Source: Azonexaceae bacterium (GTDB lineage Bacteria > Pseudomonadota > Gammaproteobacteria > Burkholderiales > Rhodocyclaceae). From it: DNA of 5,496 nucleotides. Numbering within the stretch: position 1 is the first letter of the stretch; the number at the start of each line of letters is the position of its first letter. The translations under genes were made by a program, and so were the position numbers. Under the pieces are notes generated by a model, which worked only from the letters and a program-made list of their open reading frames with translations, had not been told where the DNA came from and searched no databases. This document shows, in pieces, positions 1-5,496 of the stretch. Where the stretch lies: the NCBI GenBank assembly GCA_009469685.1, contig SSTA01000271.1:1-5496 (forward strand), in the 5' to 3' direction.

Positions 1-70
1 CATGACTCTGGAAACCCTGGCCGAGGTCGGCGACAATCCAACCGTCAGCCTGTCCGCCGTGACCGTCTGA
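1..70 (+). other. Possible 3' end of an unknown coding frame at the left edge
   Basis: A frame open from the window edge ends at TGA 68-70. From its ATG at 2-4 it reads 22 codons, including VGDNPTVSLSAVTV. It could be the tail of a gene that starts outside the window, or the first piece of the decayed gene whose better coding signal continues in another frame from position 63. It is too short to identify, and chance is quite possible. Confidence 0.15.
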
Positions 71-167
71 TTGGCAATCCAGCCAGACCGGAGTCCATGA
101 CTTCCTGATTGCCTCTTACACCACGTCTGGGGACACGATCCTCGATCAGATTGCGGCTAATATAGAC

Positions 168-617
168 ATGCCGGTGAAAGGAAAGTGGATTGAGTCAGTT
201 GGGTTGGCTCGAAATGACCGCCTTCCCGCCTTGGGCGGTTTTGGTATTGACGAAGGTGTCCGAGTCGTAACTCTTATCGGCGACGATGAACTAGGCCGGC
301 TGATTCTAGATCCGCGGGGCGGCGTGCTCGATATCTGTGACTGGGCCTTCGGGGAGAACGACAGGCCGCGGATTACCCTGCGGATACTCAGCGACTACAG
401 TATGGTTGTCAGCCCATCACGCGATCGACCGATTTCCAAATTGGGGGCTATTTTGGGCGTCGGCGGAGTTGGTGGGCACGAGCGACGGTCGAGTCAACGA
501 ATATGTGCCCCAGATCGGCATCGCCAGATAGTGCGCATGCGATGCGATACTGGCGCCATTGTTGCACGATCGAAATACGGGAGCATCGCTTGGTGCCTGG
601 AAGGTACGCTAGAATGA
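168..617 (+). CDS. Hypothetical protein, possibly a frameshifted remnant
   Basis: This is an open frame of 149 codons from ATG 168 to TGA 617, and I do not recognise the family. The first part (to about residue 80) reads like a real protein: mixed hydrophobic and acidic composition, Gly/Asp-rich stretches such as TLIGDDELGRLILDPRGG, and sensible codons. The same frame stays open upstream to position 63 without another ATG, so the true start may be an alternative codon or may be lost. From about 430 on, this frame becomes Arg/Cys-rich and noise-like. The next frame (ending TAG 529-531) then has better third-position GC and a more protein-like translation, for example LFWASAELVGTSDGRVNEYV. The simplest reading is a decayed gene with a frameshift near 400-430; the alternative is an intact unknown protein. 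No signal peptide or membrane segment is evident, and no strong ribosome site precedes ATG 168. Confidence 0.3.
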   Translation: MPVKGKWIESVGLARNDRLPALGGFGIDEGVRVVTLIGDDELGRLILDPRGGVLDICDWAFGENDRPRITLRILSDYSMVVSPSRDRPISKLGAILGVGGVGGHERRSSQRICAPDRHRQIVRMRCDTGAIVARSKYGSIAWCLEGTLE

Positions 618-807
618 GCAGCCGCTACATGGTTGTCGCCAATCCTTGCAGAAAGCGATTCTGCAATGCCATAGGCTCTCGTGTGAGCGAGAATGGCGTA
701 TTCATAGTTGCGCTTGTTGGTTCTCATTTTTCTAGTGCGTCAGCCCATCCTGCGCTTCACAACCGCGCCGACCCGCGAGGGCGACACACCTTTTGTAACG
801 GGATTCC
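618..807 (+). other. Leader region of the AsnB-like gene, no recognised gene
   Basis: This is the 190-base stretch before the AsnB-like gene. It contains one open frame from ATG 614 to TGA 811 (65 codons). That frame would overlap the frame ending at 617 by ATGA, and would also overlap the AsnB-like start at 808 by ATGA. Its product is rich in Ser, His, Arg, Cys and Asn, has no recognised motif and has unremarkable codon use, so I do not call it a gene. I found no convincing sigma-70 promoter here: T-rich sequence at 720-733 follows TTG-containing boxes, but none has acceptable spacing to a good -10. No clear terminator hairpin is visible. Confidence 0.3.
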
Positions 808-2505
808 ATGAAATCGATAGACGCCAGCTCCCTCGCACCCAGTGCAATTCTGCAATTCGGCGAACGCGTTCTCGTTCTTGATTGCGACCGAGTGTTCCGC
901 ACGCTGCCAGAGGGACCCGCAGGTGAGAGCCGTTATCTCGCCGGGTGCTTTTACGGCGATGTGCCTGCGAACCTGAGCGCGGACAGCGACCTTTCTGGAA
1001 CATTCGGGCGCTTCGTTCTCTTGGTGTACGAACCGGCGTGCAGGCGCCTTACAGTGCACAACGACCGGTACGGCATGTTGCCACTATTCGTCGCGCAACA
1101 TGAGGGTAAATTGCTGCTGTCCTTGTCGCGGGCCGATATCCTGCGTCGCATCGGCGATTCCAGGCTAGATGTCGGGGCGCTTACGGACATTCTTGCTTTC
1201 AACGTACCCGCGTTCACTGGTACCTTGTCCCAAAACGTTCGTTTGCTGGCCGGAGGGAGTCGCCTAGCAATCAATCTTGCTACGCTAGATCAATGCCATG
1301 AGCGGCTTTGGCAACCGGCTTCGGCGCTCGTGCCTGGAGACCGGCCGCTCACCGACGTACAAGATAGACTTGTGGAATTGCTGCTGGAGGGAGTAGACAT
1401 CGCTACCCGTAACTATGTGCAGGTTGGGGTCACCCTGTCCGGCGGCGTCGATTCGCGCCTGCTGCTAGCCGCCGGTCTCGCACTCGGTCGGCCTATGAAG
1501 GCTTATGCCACTGGCGTTCCGGGAAGCCGCAGCCTGGTGTATTCGCATGGCATGGCAACGATGTGCGGGGTTCCGTACCACCCGCAACCTCTCGGTCCAG
1601 AATTTGTCGCGCGCTTTCCCTCCCTGGTGGAAGAAAATGCCAGCCTAATTCAGGGGGTATCCTTCAATTCCGAGGCCGAAGCACGCTTCCTTCGCGATTG
1701 CGTGGATCCCGCCGGCGCAGTCATGATTCATGGCGCTTTTGCGGAACTGTACAAGATTGGCCATCTGCATAACTTTCCCTGGGATGCGGCCGCGCGTGCC
1801 GGTGGTCGCGCTCACCTGAGAAAGCGTTTGCTTCTACGGGGAAGGGAACGCATTATGCGCCGCGCGTCAGCATTCGCGTCGCCGCTTGCCAAGCAGATCG
1901 ATGCCACGCTCGAAGCACGCGTGCAGGCAAAATTTGACGCCGCACCGGCTGATGCGGACTTGCCGATGCTGTTGCAGTGCCTGTATTTTGACGAGTTTCT
2001 GTGCAAAGTGGCCGTTGCCTCTGGCCTCCTATGGAACGCGCGCCTGCCGACGGCATTTCCGTTCAGCTATCCACCCTTCGTAGATCTCTTGCTTTCAGTC
2101 AAACCCGAGGATCGCGCGCAATTCCGTTTCCCGAGGCATTTCCTGGCAGCAACGCACAAGGGGCTTGCGGGCTACCCGGATTCAAACACTGGCGCGAGCA
2201 TTGGTGCGTCGGACGCTGCGATTTTTCTGGTGCATACGCGCGATTGGCTGCGCAAAAAACTGCTGGGCAGTCGGTTGCTATTCGACCACATGGACGTTCC
2301 CACTTGGCTCGATGGACTGCAGCCAGGCCCGGCTCAGCGCATCGCCGCTTTGTTGCCTGCGGAGCTGCGCAATGACGACGGGTTACAACAACTGAGCGCC
2401 GACCTGAAACAACCGGAGACGCGGCAAGGTGCTGCCGATGCACTATTCATCGTGTGGATGCTGGGTCTTTCTCTGCGTGTCGGCGAGGCGGCCCGGATAC
2501 GTTGA
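808..2505 (+). CDS. Asparagine synthetase-like ATP-dependent amide ligase, no Cys2 nucleophile
   Basis: This 565-residue protein has the two-domain layout of glutamine-dependent asparagine synthetases. Residues 1-150 resemble the class II glutaminase fold: GRFVLLVYE at 67-75, then the D86-R-Y-G-x-x-P92-L-F box. Residues from about 185 onward form the ATP-pyrophosphatase domain, with the PP-loop SGGVDS at 211-216. In this family that loop binds ATP and the substrate carboxylate is activated as an acyl-adenylate. A helical part follows (YFDEFL at 393-398, RLPTAFPF at 412-419, PPFVD at 422-426), in the position of the family's R-x-P-F-L-D segment. Residue 2 is Lys, so the catalytic Cys2 needed to release ammonia from glutamine is absent. 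The second phosphate-binding motif, normally GxGxDELF, is degenerate here (HGAFAELY, 308-315), with Ala at the usual Asp. The start is well fixed: a stop codon lies only 12 bases upstream in frame (796-798), and a weak GGGA site precedes the ATG. Free ammonia-dependent synthesis, lasso-type cyclisation or a surface-polysaccharide amidation role are all possible; the sequence shows no partner gene. Confidence 0.88.
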   Translation: MKSIDASSLAPSAILQFGERVLVLDCDRVFRTLPEGPAGESRYLAGCFYGDVPANLSADSDLSGTFGRFVLLVYEPACRRLTVHNDRYGMLPLFVAQHEGKLLLSLSRADILRRIGDSRLDVGALTDILAFNVPAFTGTLSQNVRLLAGGSRLAINLATLDQCHERLWQPASALVPGDRPLTDVQDRLVELLLEGVDIATRNYVQVGVTLSGGVDSRLLLAAGLALGRPMKAYATGVPGSRSLVYSHGMATMCGVPYHPQPLGPEFVARFPSLVEENASLIQGVSFNSEAEARFLRDCVDPAGAVMIHGAFAELYKIGHLHNFPWDAAARAGGRAHLRKRLLLRGRERIMRRASAFASPLAKQIDATLEARVQAKFDAAPADADLPMLLQCLYFDEFLCKVAVASGLLWNARLPTAFPFSYPPFVDLLLSVKPEDRAQFRFPRHFLAATHKGLAGYPDSNTGASIGASDAAIFLVHTRDWLRKKLLGSRLLFDHMDVPTWLDGLQPGPAQRIAALLPAELRNDDGLQQLSADLKQPETRQGAADALFIVWMLGLSLRVGEAARIR

Positions 2506-2728
2506 CGCCAACAGGCCGCCATGGTTTCGACCATTCCAGGTTCCGAGCGGTGGTTGCCGGGCGCCCCGACCTCGGCGGCGCTCTGGTTACTCAGGAGCGT
2601 TGCTTTGTGGCGTATCGTGCAAATGCTGTAATCGTCCGGTCTCACCCGTCTTGATTGGGTATTTAAGATTCGCGAAGGAGTCCACGCGACTTGAGAGCCT
2701 GCCACGTCGATGGCCAGGCATTACCGGG
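2506..2728. other. Gene-free spacer between the AsnB-like gene and the IS3 remnant
   Basis: There are 223 bases without a supported gene. A frame from TTG 2502, overlapping the upstream stop as TTGA, runs to TGA 2654. It contains the protein-like stretch FRAVVAGRPDLGGALVTQE and good third-position GC early on, so it may be the beginning of a following gene cut off by IS insertion. A second frame, ATG 2521 to TAA 2631, gives 36 residues of no recognised kind. Neither has a good ribosome site. I see no hairpin followed by a T-run, so no rho-independent terminator for the AsnB-like gene is supported. Confidence 0.35.
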
Positions 2729-2760
2729 TGTACCAGAGCCGGCCCCGTTTGTTTGGACAG
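2729..2760. repeat. Candidate IS3-family terminal inverted repeat
   Basis: The stretch starts with TG and contains GGCCCCGTTTGTTTGGACAG at 2741-2760. It follows the common IS3-family end pattern: 5'-TG, a run of C residues, a short spacer, then TGGACA. It sits on the correct side of, and faces away from, the transposase 3' end about 110 bases away. The partner repeat is outside the window, so this rests on pattern alone. Confidence 0.45.
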
Positions 2761-2868
2761 AATTTCCGCGGCGATAAGTGGCGCCCTGCGGGGTAGCGCT
2801 ATCCACGGTGGTGGCGGCCGAAGGTCGGTCTGGACCGTAGGCTGCCGACGCGGTGGGTAACGCGGTGG

Positions 2869-3038
2869 TTATGCCGCGACCCTGTTCTGCGGCAGTCCCG
2901 CGAAGTAGATCGTATCGGGCGTCTGGCCGTCAAGCGACTGGTGGGGCCGACGGGTGTTGTAGAAGTTGAGGTACGTCCCCAGGCTGGCCTTGATCTGACC
3001 CGAATCGATGGCATCGGGCCTTATCTGGCACTTCGTCT
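2869..3038 (-). pseudogene. IS3-family transposase OrfB, C-terminal fragment
   Basis: The last 55 codons, ending at TAA 2869-2871, encode the typical C-terminal tail of the IS3 integrase-core transposase. The diagnostic block is YLNFYNTRRPHQSLDGQTPD, followed by a YF-containing tail. In intact proteins this block lies just after the DDE catalytic core, so no catalytic residue is left here. The fragment is cut at 3038 by the IS66 end. The open frame continues into the IS66 element, but that continuation is only the antisense-parallel shadow of the IS66 transposase gene. The first 15 or so residues fit the family less well than the rest and may carry a small indel. This is a non-functional relic. 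Confidence 0.8.
3031..3038. repeat. Presumed left copy of the IS66 target duplication
   Basis: IS66-family elements usually duplicate 8 bases of target on insertion. The 8 bases touching the element here are CTTCGTCT. The matching copy would have to start just after 5496, which is outside the window, so the duplication is predicted and not observed. Confidence 0.4.
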
Positions 3039-3061
3039 GTAAGCGCCCTATTGACCACGTC
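3039..3061. repeat. IS66 terminal inverted repeat, tnpC side
   Basis: This 23-bp end pairs with the repeat at 5474-5496: 22 of 23 positions match, with the first 17 (GTAAGCGCCCTATTGAC) identical and one mismatch at position 18. It marks the downstream end of the element and lies 39 bases from the tnpC stop codon. Confidence 0.93.
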
Positions 3062-3100
3062 ATTGACGGAGCCGGTGATCGGATGCTGACGGGTGAGTAA

Positions 3101-4645
3101 TCAGGCGAGATTGGCGAGGCGCCAGGGAAGCAGCGCCTCGAAGTCGTCGGCGGTCTGCGCGGTAGGCAATGCTTTGAAGAGGCTGACCAGATAGTCGTAC
3201 GGATCGATACGGTTGGCCTTGCAGGTCTCCACCAGCGAGTAGAGATTGGCGCTGGCGTGGGCGCCGGCCACCGTGTCGGCGAACAGCCAGTTGCGGCGGC
3301 CGATGACGAAGGGGCGGATGGCGTTCTCGCAGAGATTGTTGTCGATGGGCCAGGCGCCGTTCTCGACGTAGCGGATGAGTTTGGGCCATTGCGCCGAGAG
3401 GTAGTGCAGCGCCTTGCCGAGCAGGCTGCTAGGCACCACCGCGTGCAAGTGGGTGAGCAGCAGCTGCTCGATCCGCGCCAGCACCGGCCGCGACCGCTCC
3501 TCGCGTCGTTGGCGGCGCGTATGGGCATCGAGGTCCCGGGCCTGGGACTCCACGACGTACAGTTCGCCGATGGCAGCGATGAACTGCGTCGCCACCTGAT
3601 CCGGACTGCGGCGCGCCTTCGGAATCACCGCCTCGGCCTCGACGAAATAGCGTCGGCAGTGCGCCCAGCAGCCCAGATGCGTCAGTTGGTTCGCTGCGGC
3701 GATGCCGCCATAGACCTCGTAGCCGTCGCTCATCAGCACCGCGCCCGGTTTGATGCCCGCATACAGGATCGTCGCCTGGCCGGTCCCCCGCCCCGGGGCA
3801 TAACTGAACAGCCGGATCGGCGGCCCGCTGCCGGTGGCCTGCGCCCAGAGGTAGCTCTTCGTCTGCGCCTTTCGGCCTGGCTCCTTGAGCACCTGGACCA
3901 CCGTCTCGTCGGCATGGACGAGGTCGGCATCGAGAAGGACGTCGCGCAGCAGGTTGATGACCGGCTGCACCGCTTCGCCTACCTTGACGACGCTCGCCCC
4001 CAGGGTGGTGCGCGACAGGTCGCCGCCGAAGCGGGCGAGTAGTGCCGCCTGCCGATAGAGCGGCAAGGCGTCCATGTACTTCGAGGTCACCACCCAGGCC
4101 AGCGCCGATTCCGTCAGCAGCCCCTTGGGGATGATCCGCGCCGGCGCCGGCGTCACCTTGATGCCCTGGTCACAGCACGGGCAGGCGTACTTCACTCGCT
4201 GGTGCTGGATCACCCGCACCTGCTGCGGGACGATGTCGAGCTGCTCGCTGATCTCGACGCCGATCTCCACCAGCATCGCGCCGTCGTGGGCGCAGACCCG
4301 TTCCGATTCAGGGAGCTCGTGGCGGACGATCTCCCGCGGCAAGGCGGGATCGAGCGGCTTGCGACCGCGCTTCTTCCTGACGTGGCCGGCGACTTTGATC
4401 TCTTCCACTTCCTCCGCCACCGGGGCGCCTGCCGGCGCCAGGGCCTCGGCCTCGTTCAGGAACAACTCCTTCTGGTCGCTGCCGCGGGCTTCCGACTTGG
4501 CGTCGAACAGCTTGCGCAGGTGGGCAGCGAGCTTCTCCTTGAGCAGATCCCGCTCAACGGTGACCGTCTTCAGCAGCTTGCCGAGCGTGTCTCGCTCGGC
4601 GACGAGCGCGTCATATTCTTCGGTGCTGAGGGTGATCGTCGCCAT
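3101..4645 (-). CDS. tnpC: IS66-family transposase TnpC (DDE transposase)
   Basis: This is the catalytic DNA transposase of the element; at 514 residues it is full length for IS66 TnpC. Residues 8-50 form a Leu-rich, charged, probable coiled-coil N-terminus. A basic RKKRGRKPLDP patch (90-100) precedes the zinc-binding segment, with C118/H120 and C155/C158 in KYACPCC. The catalytic core shows the expected acidic triad: D246 in HADET, D307 in MSDGYEVYGG, and E440 in IDNNLCENAIRPFVIGRRNW, which is the family signature around the last catalytic residue. The C-terminal IS66 tail (ending around residues 480-514, with DPYDYL and LLPWRLANLA) is present. The ATG at 4645 follows the tnpB stop by 33 bases and has only a weak ribosome site, so it is probably translated from the common tnpABC transcript. 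No frameshift or missing key residue is visible. Confidence 0.96.
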   Translation of the reverse strand: MATITLSTEEYDALVAERDTLGKLLKTVTVERDLLKEKLAAHLRKLFDAKSEARGSDQKELFLNEAEALAPAGAPVAEEVEEIKVAGHVRKKRGRKPLDPALPREIVRHELPESERVCAHDGAMLVEIGVEISEQLDIVPQQVRVIQHQRVKYACPCCDQGIKVTPAPARIIPKGLLTESALAWVVTSKYMDALPLYRQAALLARFGGDLSRTTLGASVVKVGEAVQPVINLLRDVLLDADLVHADETVVQVLKEPGRKAQTKSYLWAQATGSGPPIRLFSYAPGRGTGQATILYAGIKPGAVLMSDGYEVYGGIAAANQLTHLGCWAHCRRYFVEAEAVIPKARRSPDQVATQFIAAIGELYVVESQARDLDAHTRRQRREERSRPVLARIEQLLLTHLHAVVPSSLLGKALHYLSAQWPKLIRYVENGAWPIDNNLCENAIRPFVIGRRNWLFADTVAGAHASANLYSLVETCKANRIDPYDYLVSLFKALPTAQTADDFEALLPWRLANLA

Positions 4646-4678
4646 GCCTGAGCTTAGACTGGGACGGCCATTCCCGGT

Positions 4679-5041
4679 TCACCCCGTCCGGCGAAATAGT
4701 CTCTCCGGGTGCATTCGCATCGCCGACAGGTCGATGCCGTCCAGCAGCCAGTGCAGTTGCTCCAGCGTCAGTTCAATGACGGCAGCCTCCTTGGGCCAGA
4801 CGAAGCGGTCAGCTTCCAGGCGCTTCATCAGCAGCCAGAACCCGTTCCGGTCCCAGAGCAGGAGCTTGATCCGGTTGCGTCGTCGGTTGCTGAAGACGTA
4901 GGCCGCGGCGGCGAACGGGTCGAGCCCTAGTTCCTGCTCGACCAACAGCGCCAGGCCGTTGATGTTCTTGCGTCCGTCGACGGCTTCCCGGTGCAGGAAG
5001 ACCTTCAGGCCGGCGTCGAGTCGGAACACGGCAGCGCCCAC
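4679..5041 (-). CDS. tnpB: IS66 accessory protein TnpB (Orf2)
   Basis: A 120-residue protein of the IS66 Orf2 family, required together with TnpA and TnpC for transposition in studied IS66 elements; its biochemical role is not settled. Family hallmarks are VDGRKNINGLALLVEQELGL at 21-40, and VFSNRRRNRIKLLLWDRNGF at 49-68 followed by WLLMKRLE. Length is normal. The start given is GTG 5041, which overlaps tnpA by 37 bases. A second in-frame GTG at 5029 would give a protein beginning FRLDAGLKVFL, closer to the usual family start, and an overlap of 25 bases. Either way the overlap suggests translational coupling to tnpA. Confidence 0.93.
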   Translation of the reverse strand: MGAAVFRLDAGLKVFLHREAVDGRKNINGLALLVEQELGLDPFAAAAYVFSNRRRNRIKLLLWDRNGFWLLMKRLEADRFVWPKEAAVIELTLEQLHWLLDGIDLSAMRMHPERLFRRTG

Positions 5042-5415
5042 AGTTGCCGCAGGACCGCCGCCAGTTCCTCGCCGCCGATCCGCCCCAATTCCAACCGGAT
5101 GCCGTTCGGCAGTCGGGCGACCAGGCTGGCGCCGGCATTTGTCGGTGCAACGGCCGCGACCACGGGGATGAAGGCCGGCCGGAGCGCGACCGCCTTCGGT
5201 TCTCCGCCTTGCGCCTCCCGTTGGCGCAGCCGGATCCAGGTGCGCAGGAGATTGGCGTTGATGCCGTGGTCAAGCGCCACGCGCGCCACCGATACACCGG
5301 GCCGCATCGCCCGTTCGATTAGATCCTGCTTTGCCTGCGGATCGTAGCAGCTTCGTCCATCGCGCTTGTGCCCGACGACCAGCCGCTTCTTCAGCTCTGT
5401 GTCCTGCTCGGTCAT
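5005..5415 (-). CDS. tnpA: IS66 TnpA, helix-turn-helix DNA-binding protein (Orf1)
   Basis: This 136-residue protein is the first gene of the IS66 operon. Residues 24-62 form the Tnp_8/IS66-type helix-turn-helix: YDPQAKQDLIERAM, then GVSVARVALDHGINANLLRTW at 40-60. It is expected to bind the element's ends. The second half (residues 80-130) is the usual variable linker followed by RLPNGIRLELG and a Leu-rich tail. The ATG at 5415 is 59 bases inside the terminal repeat and is preceded by a GAGGA site (5428-5432 on the minus strand) at about 12 bases' spacing. Its 3' end overlaps the start of tnpB. Confidence 0.92.
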   Translation of the reverse strand: MTEQDTELKKRLVVGHKRDGRSCYDPQAKQDLIERAMRPGVSVARVALDHGINANLLRTWIRLRQREAQGGEPKAVALRPAFIPVVAAVAPTNAGASLVARLPNGIRLELGRIGGEELAAVLRQLWALPCSDSTPA

Positions 5416-5416
5416 A

Positions 5417-5444
5417 GGTGTCCACGTTCCTCTACATGGACACC
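5417..5444 (-). promoter_or_regulatory. Hairpin presenting the tnpA ribosome-binding site
   Basis: Read on the minus strand, GGTGTCCATG and CGTGGACACC form a 10-base-pair stem (one pair is a G-U wobble in RNA). They flank the 8-base loop TAGAGGAA, which contains the purine-rich ribosome site of tnpA. The stem ends one base before the start codon. A stem this close to the start would be expected to affect ribosome access when the transcript includes both arms, which suggests control of tnpA translation. That role is inference; the pairing itself is read directly. Confidence 0.5.
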
Positions 5445-5473
5445 ATCATCGCCAACCGCCCGTCTCAGCGCCA

Positions 5474-5496
5474 GACGTCGTCAATAGGGCGCTTAC
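5474..5496. repeat. IS66 terminal inverted repeat, tnpA side
   Basis: The reverse complement reads GTAAGCGCCCTATTGACG followed by ACGTC and matches the repeat at 3039-3061 in 22 of 23 positions. It is the end upstream of tnpA. It contains a TTGAC box that could serve as an outward or inward -35 element, but I see no well-placed -10 inside the element. The window stops on its last base. Confidence 0.93.

Larger units (their letters stand above)
2729..3038 (-). mobile_element. IS3-family element, 3' remnant truncated by IS66
   Basis: This is the 3' end of an IS3-family insertion sequence lying on the minus strand. It comprises the last 55 codons of the transposase OrfB, about 140 bases of untranslated end, and a candidate terminal repeat beginning with TG at 2729. 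The remnant stops exactly where the IS66 inverted repeat starts at 3039, so the IS66 copy inserted into the IS3 transposase gene. The rest of the IS3 element, if it survives, should lie beyond 5496. The outer boundary at 2729 is less certain than the inner one, because the partner repeat is not in the window. Confidence 0.65.
3039..5496 (-). mobile_element. Complete IS66-family insertion sequence
   Basis: The element is 2458 bp, in the usual IS66 size range. It is bounded by inverted repeats beginning GTAAGCGCC, the characteristic IS66 terminus. Between them lie the three standard genes tnpA, tnpB and tnpC, all on the minus strand, each full length with no internal stop, so the copy looks potentially active. 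No passenger gene is present. It inserted into an older IS3-family element. The window ends on its last base, which may simply reflect how the window or contig was cut at a repeated sequence. Confidence 0.95.

Noticed and set aside
494..727. Minus-strand open frame of 77 codons upstream of the AsnB-like gene
   Set aside because: It has no motif, no ribosome site and overlaps better plus-strand frames; chance is sufficient.
614..811. Lasso-peptide precursor reading (ring from an Ala to a Glu at position 8 in the 65-residue frame)
   Set aside because: The spacing is possible, but the conserved leader Thr at position -2 is missing (Cys there) and no leader peptidase gene is visible, so the match is weak.
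2605..2632. Possible promoter with TTGTGG and TGTAAT boxes 16 bases apart
   Set aside because: The -35 matches the consensus poorly and no supported plus-strand gene follows it.
3039..3528. Extension of the IS3 transposase frame into the IS66 element as one 219-codon gene
   Set aside because: The part right of 3038 is IS66 DNA read out of frame with tnpC; only the 55 codons left of the IS66 end belong to the IS3 gene.
3257..4042. Long plus-strand open frame of 261 codons inside the IS66 element
   Set aside because: It lies wholly antisense to tnpC, and its Arg/Ala/Gly-rich translation is the usual shadow of a GC-rich gene.
4074..4901. Plus-strand open frame of 275 codons across tnpC and tnpB
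   Set aside because: It is antisense to two well-supported IS66 genes and Ser/Arg-rich with no family resemblance.

Overview
The window is GC-rich DNA of the kind seen in Pseudomonadota. The insertion sequence (IS) families present would fit a beta- or gammaproteobacterium, but that placement is inference from composition and IS content, not from a marker gene. It has two halves: a chromosomal accessory segment with one convincing gene (1-2728), and a nested pile of mobile DNA (2729-5496).

Left half. Positions 1-807 hold no gene I recognise. One open frame (168-617) looks protein-coding in its first part. The coding signal then seems to move to another frame around 400-430 and stops at 531, so this is either an unknown small protein or a frameshifted remnant. 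The one solid gene is at 808-2505, a 565-residue protein of the asparagine synthetase superfamily. It has an N-terminal glutaminase-like fold without the nucleophilic Cys2 and a C-terminal ATP-pyrophosphatase domain with the SGGVDS loop. That architecture is shared by lasso-peptide cyclases, beta-lactam synthetase-type enzymes and AsnB-like proteins of surface-polysaccharide loci. No partner gene that would choose between these roles is visible.

Right half. At 2729-3038 lies the 3' end of an IS3-family element on the minus strand: a candidate terminal repeat plus the last 55 codons of its integrase-type transposase. It stops abruptly at 3038, where a structurally complete IS66-family element begins. 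That element fills 3039-5496 and is 2458 bp long. It has near-perfect 23-bp terminal inverted repeats and the standard three genes tnpA, tnpB and tnpC, all on the minus strand. The window ends on the last base of the IS66 terminal repeat, so the second flank and the duplicate target site cannot be seen.

How the parts relate. The IS66 genes form one transposition operon: tnpA and tnpB overlap, and tnpC follows after 33 bp. The AsnB-like gene points the other way and is functionally unrelated. Its downstream neighbourhood seems to have been replaced by IS insertions, so its original operon partners may be lost or lie outside the window. I found no CRISPR array, tRNA, rRNA or recognisable riboswitch.
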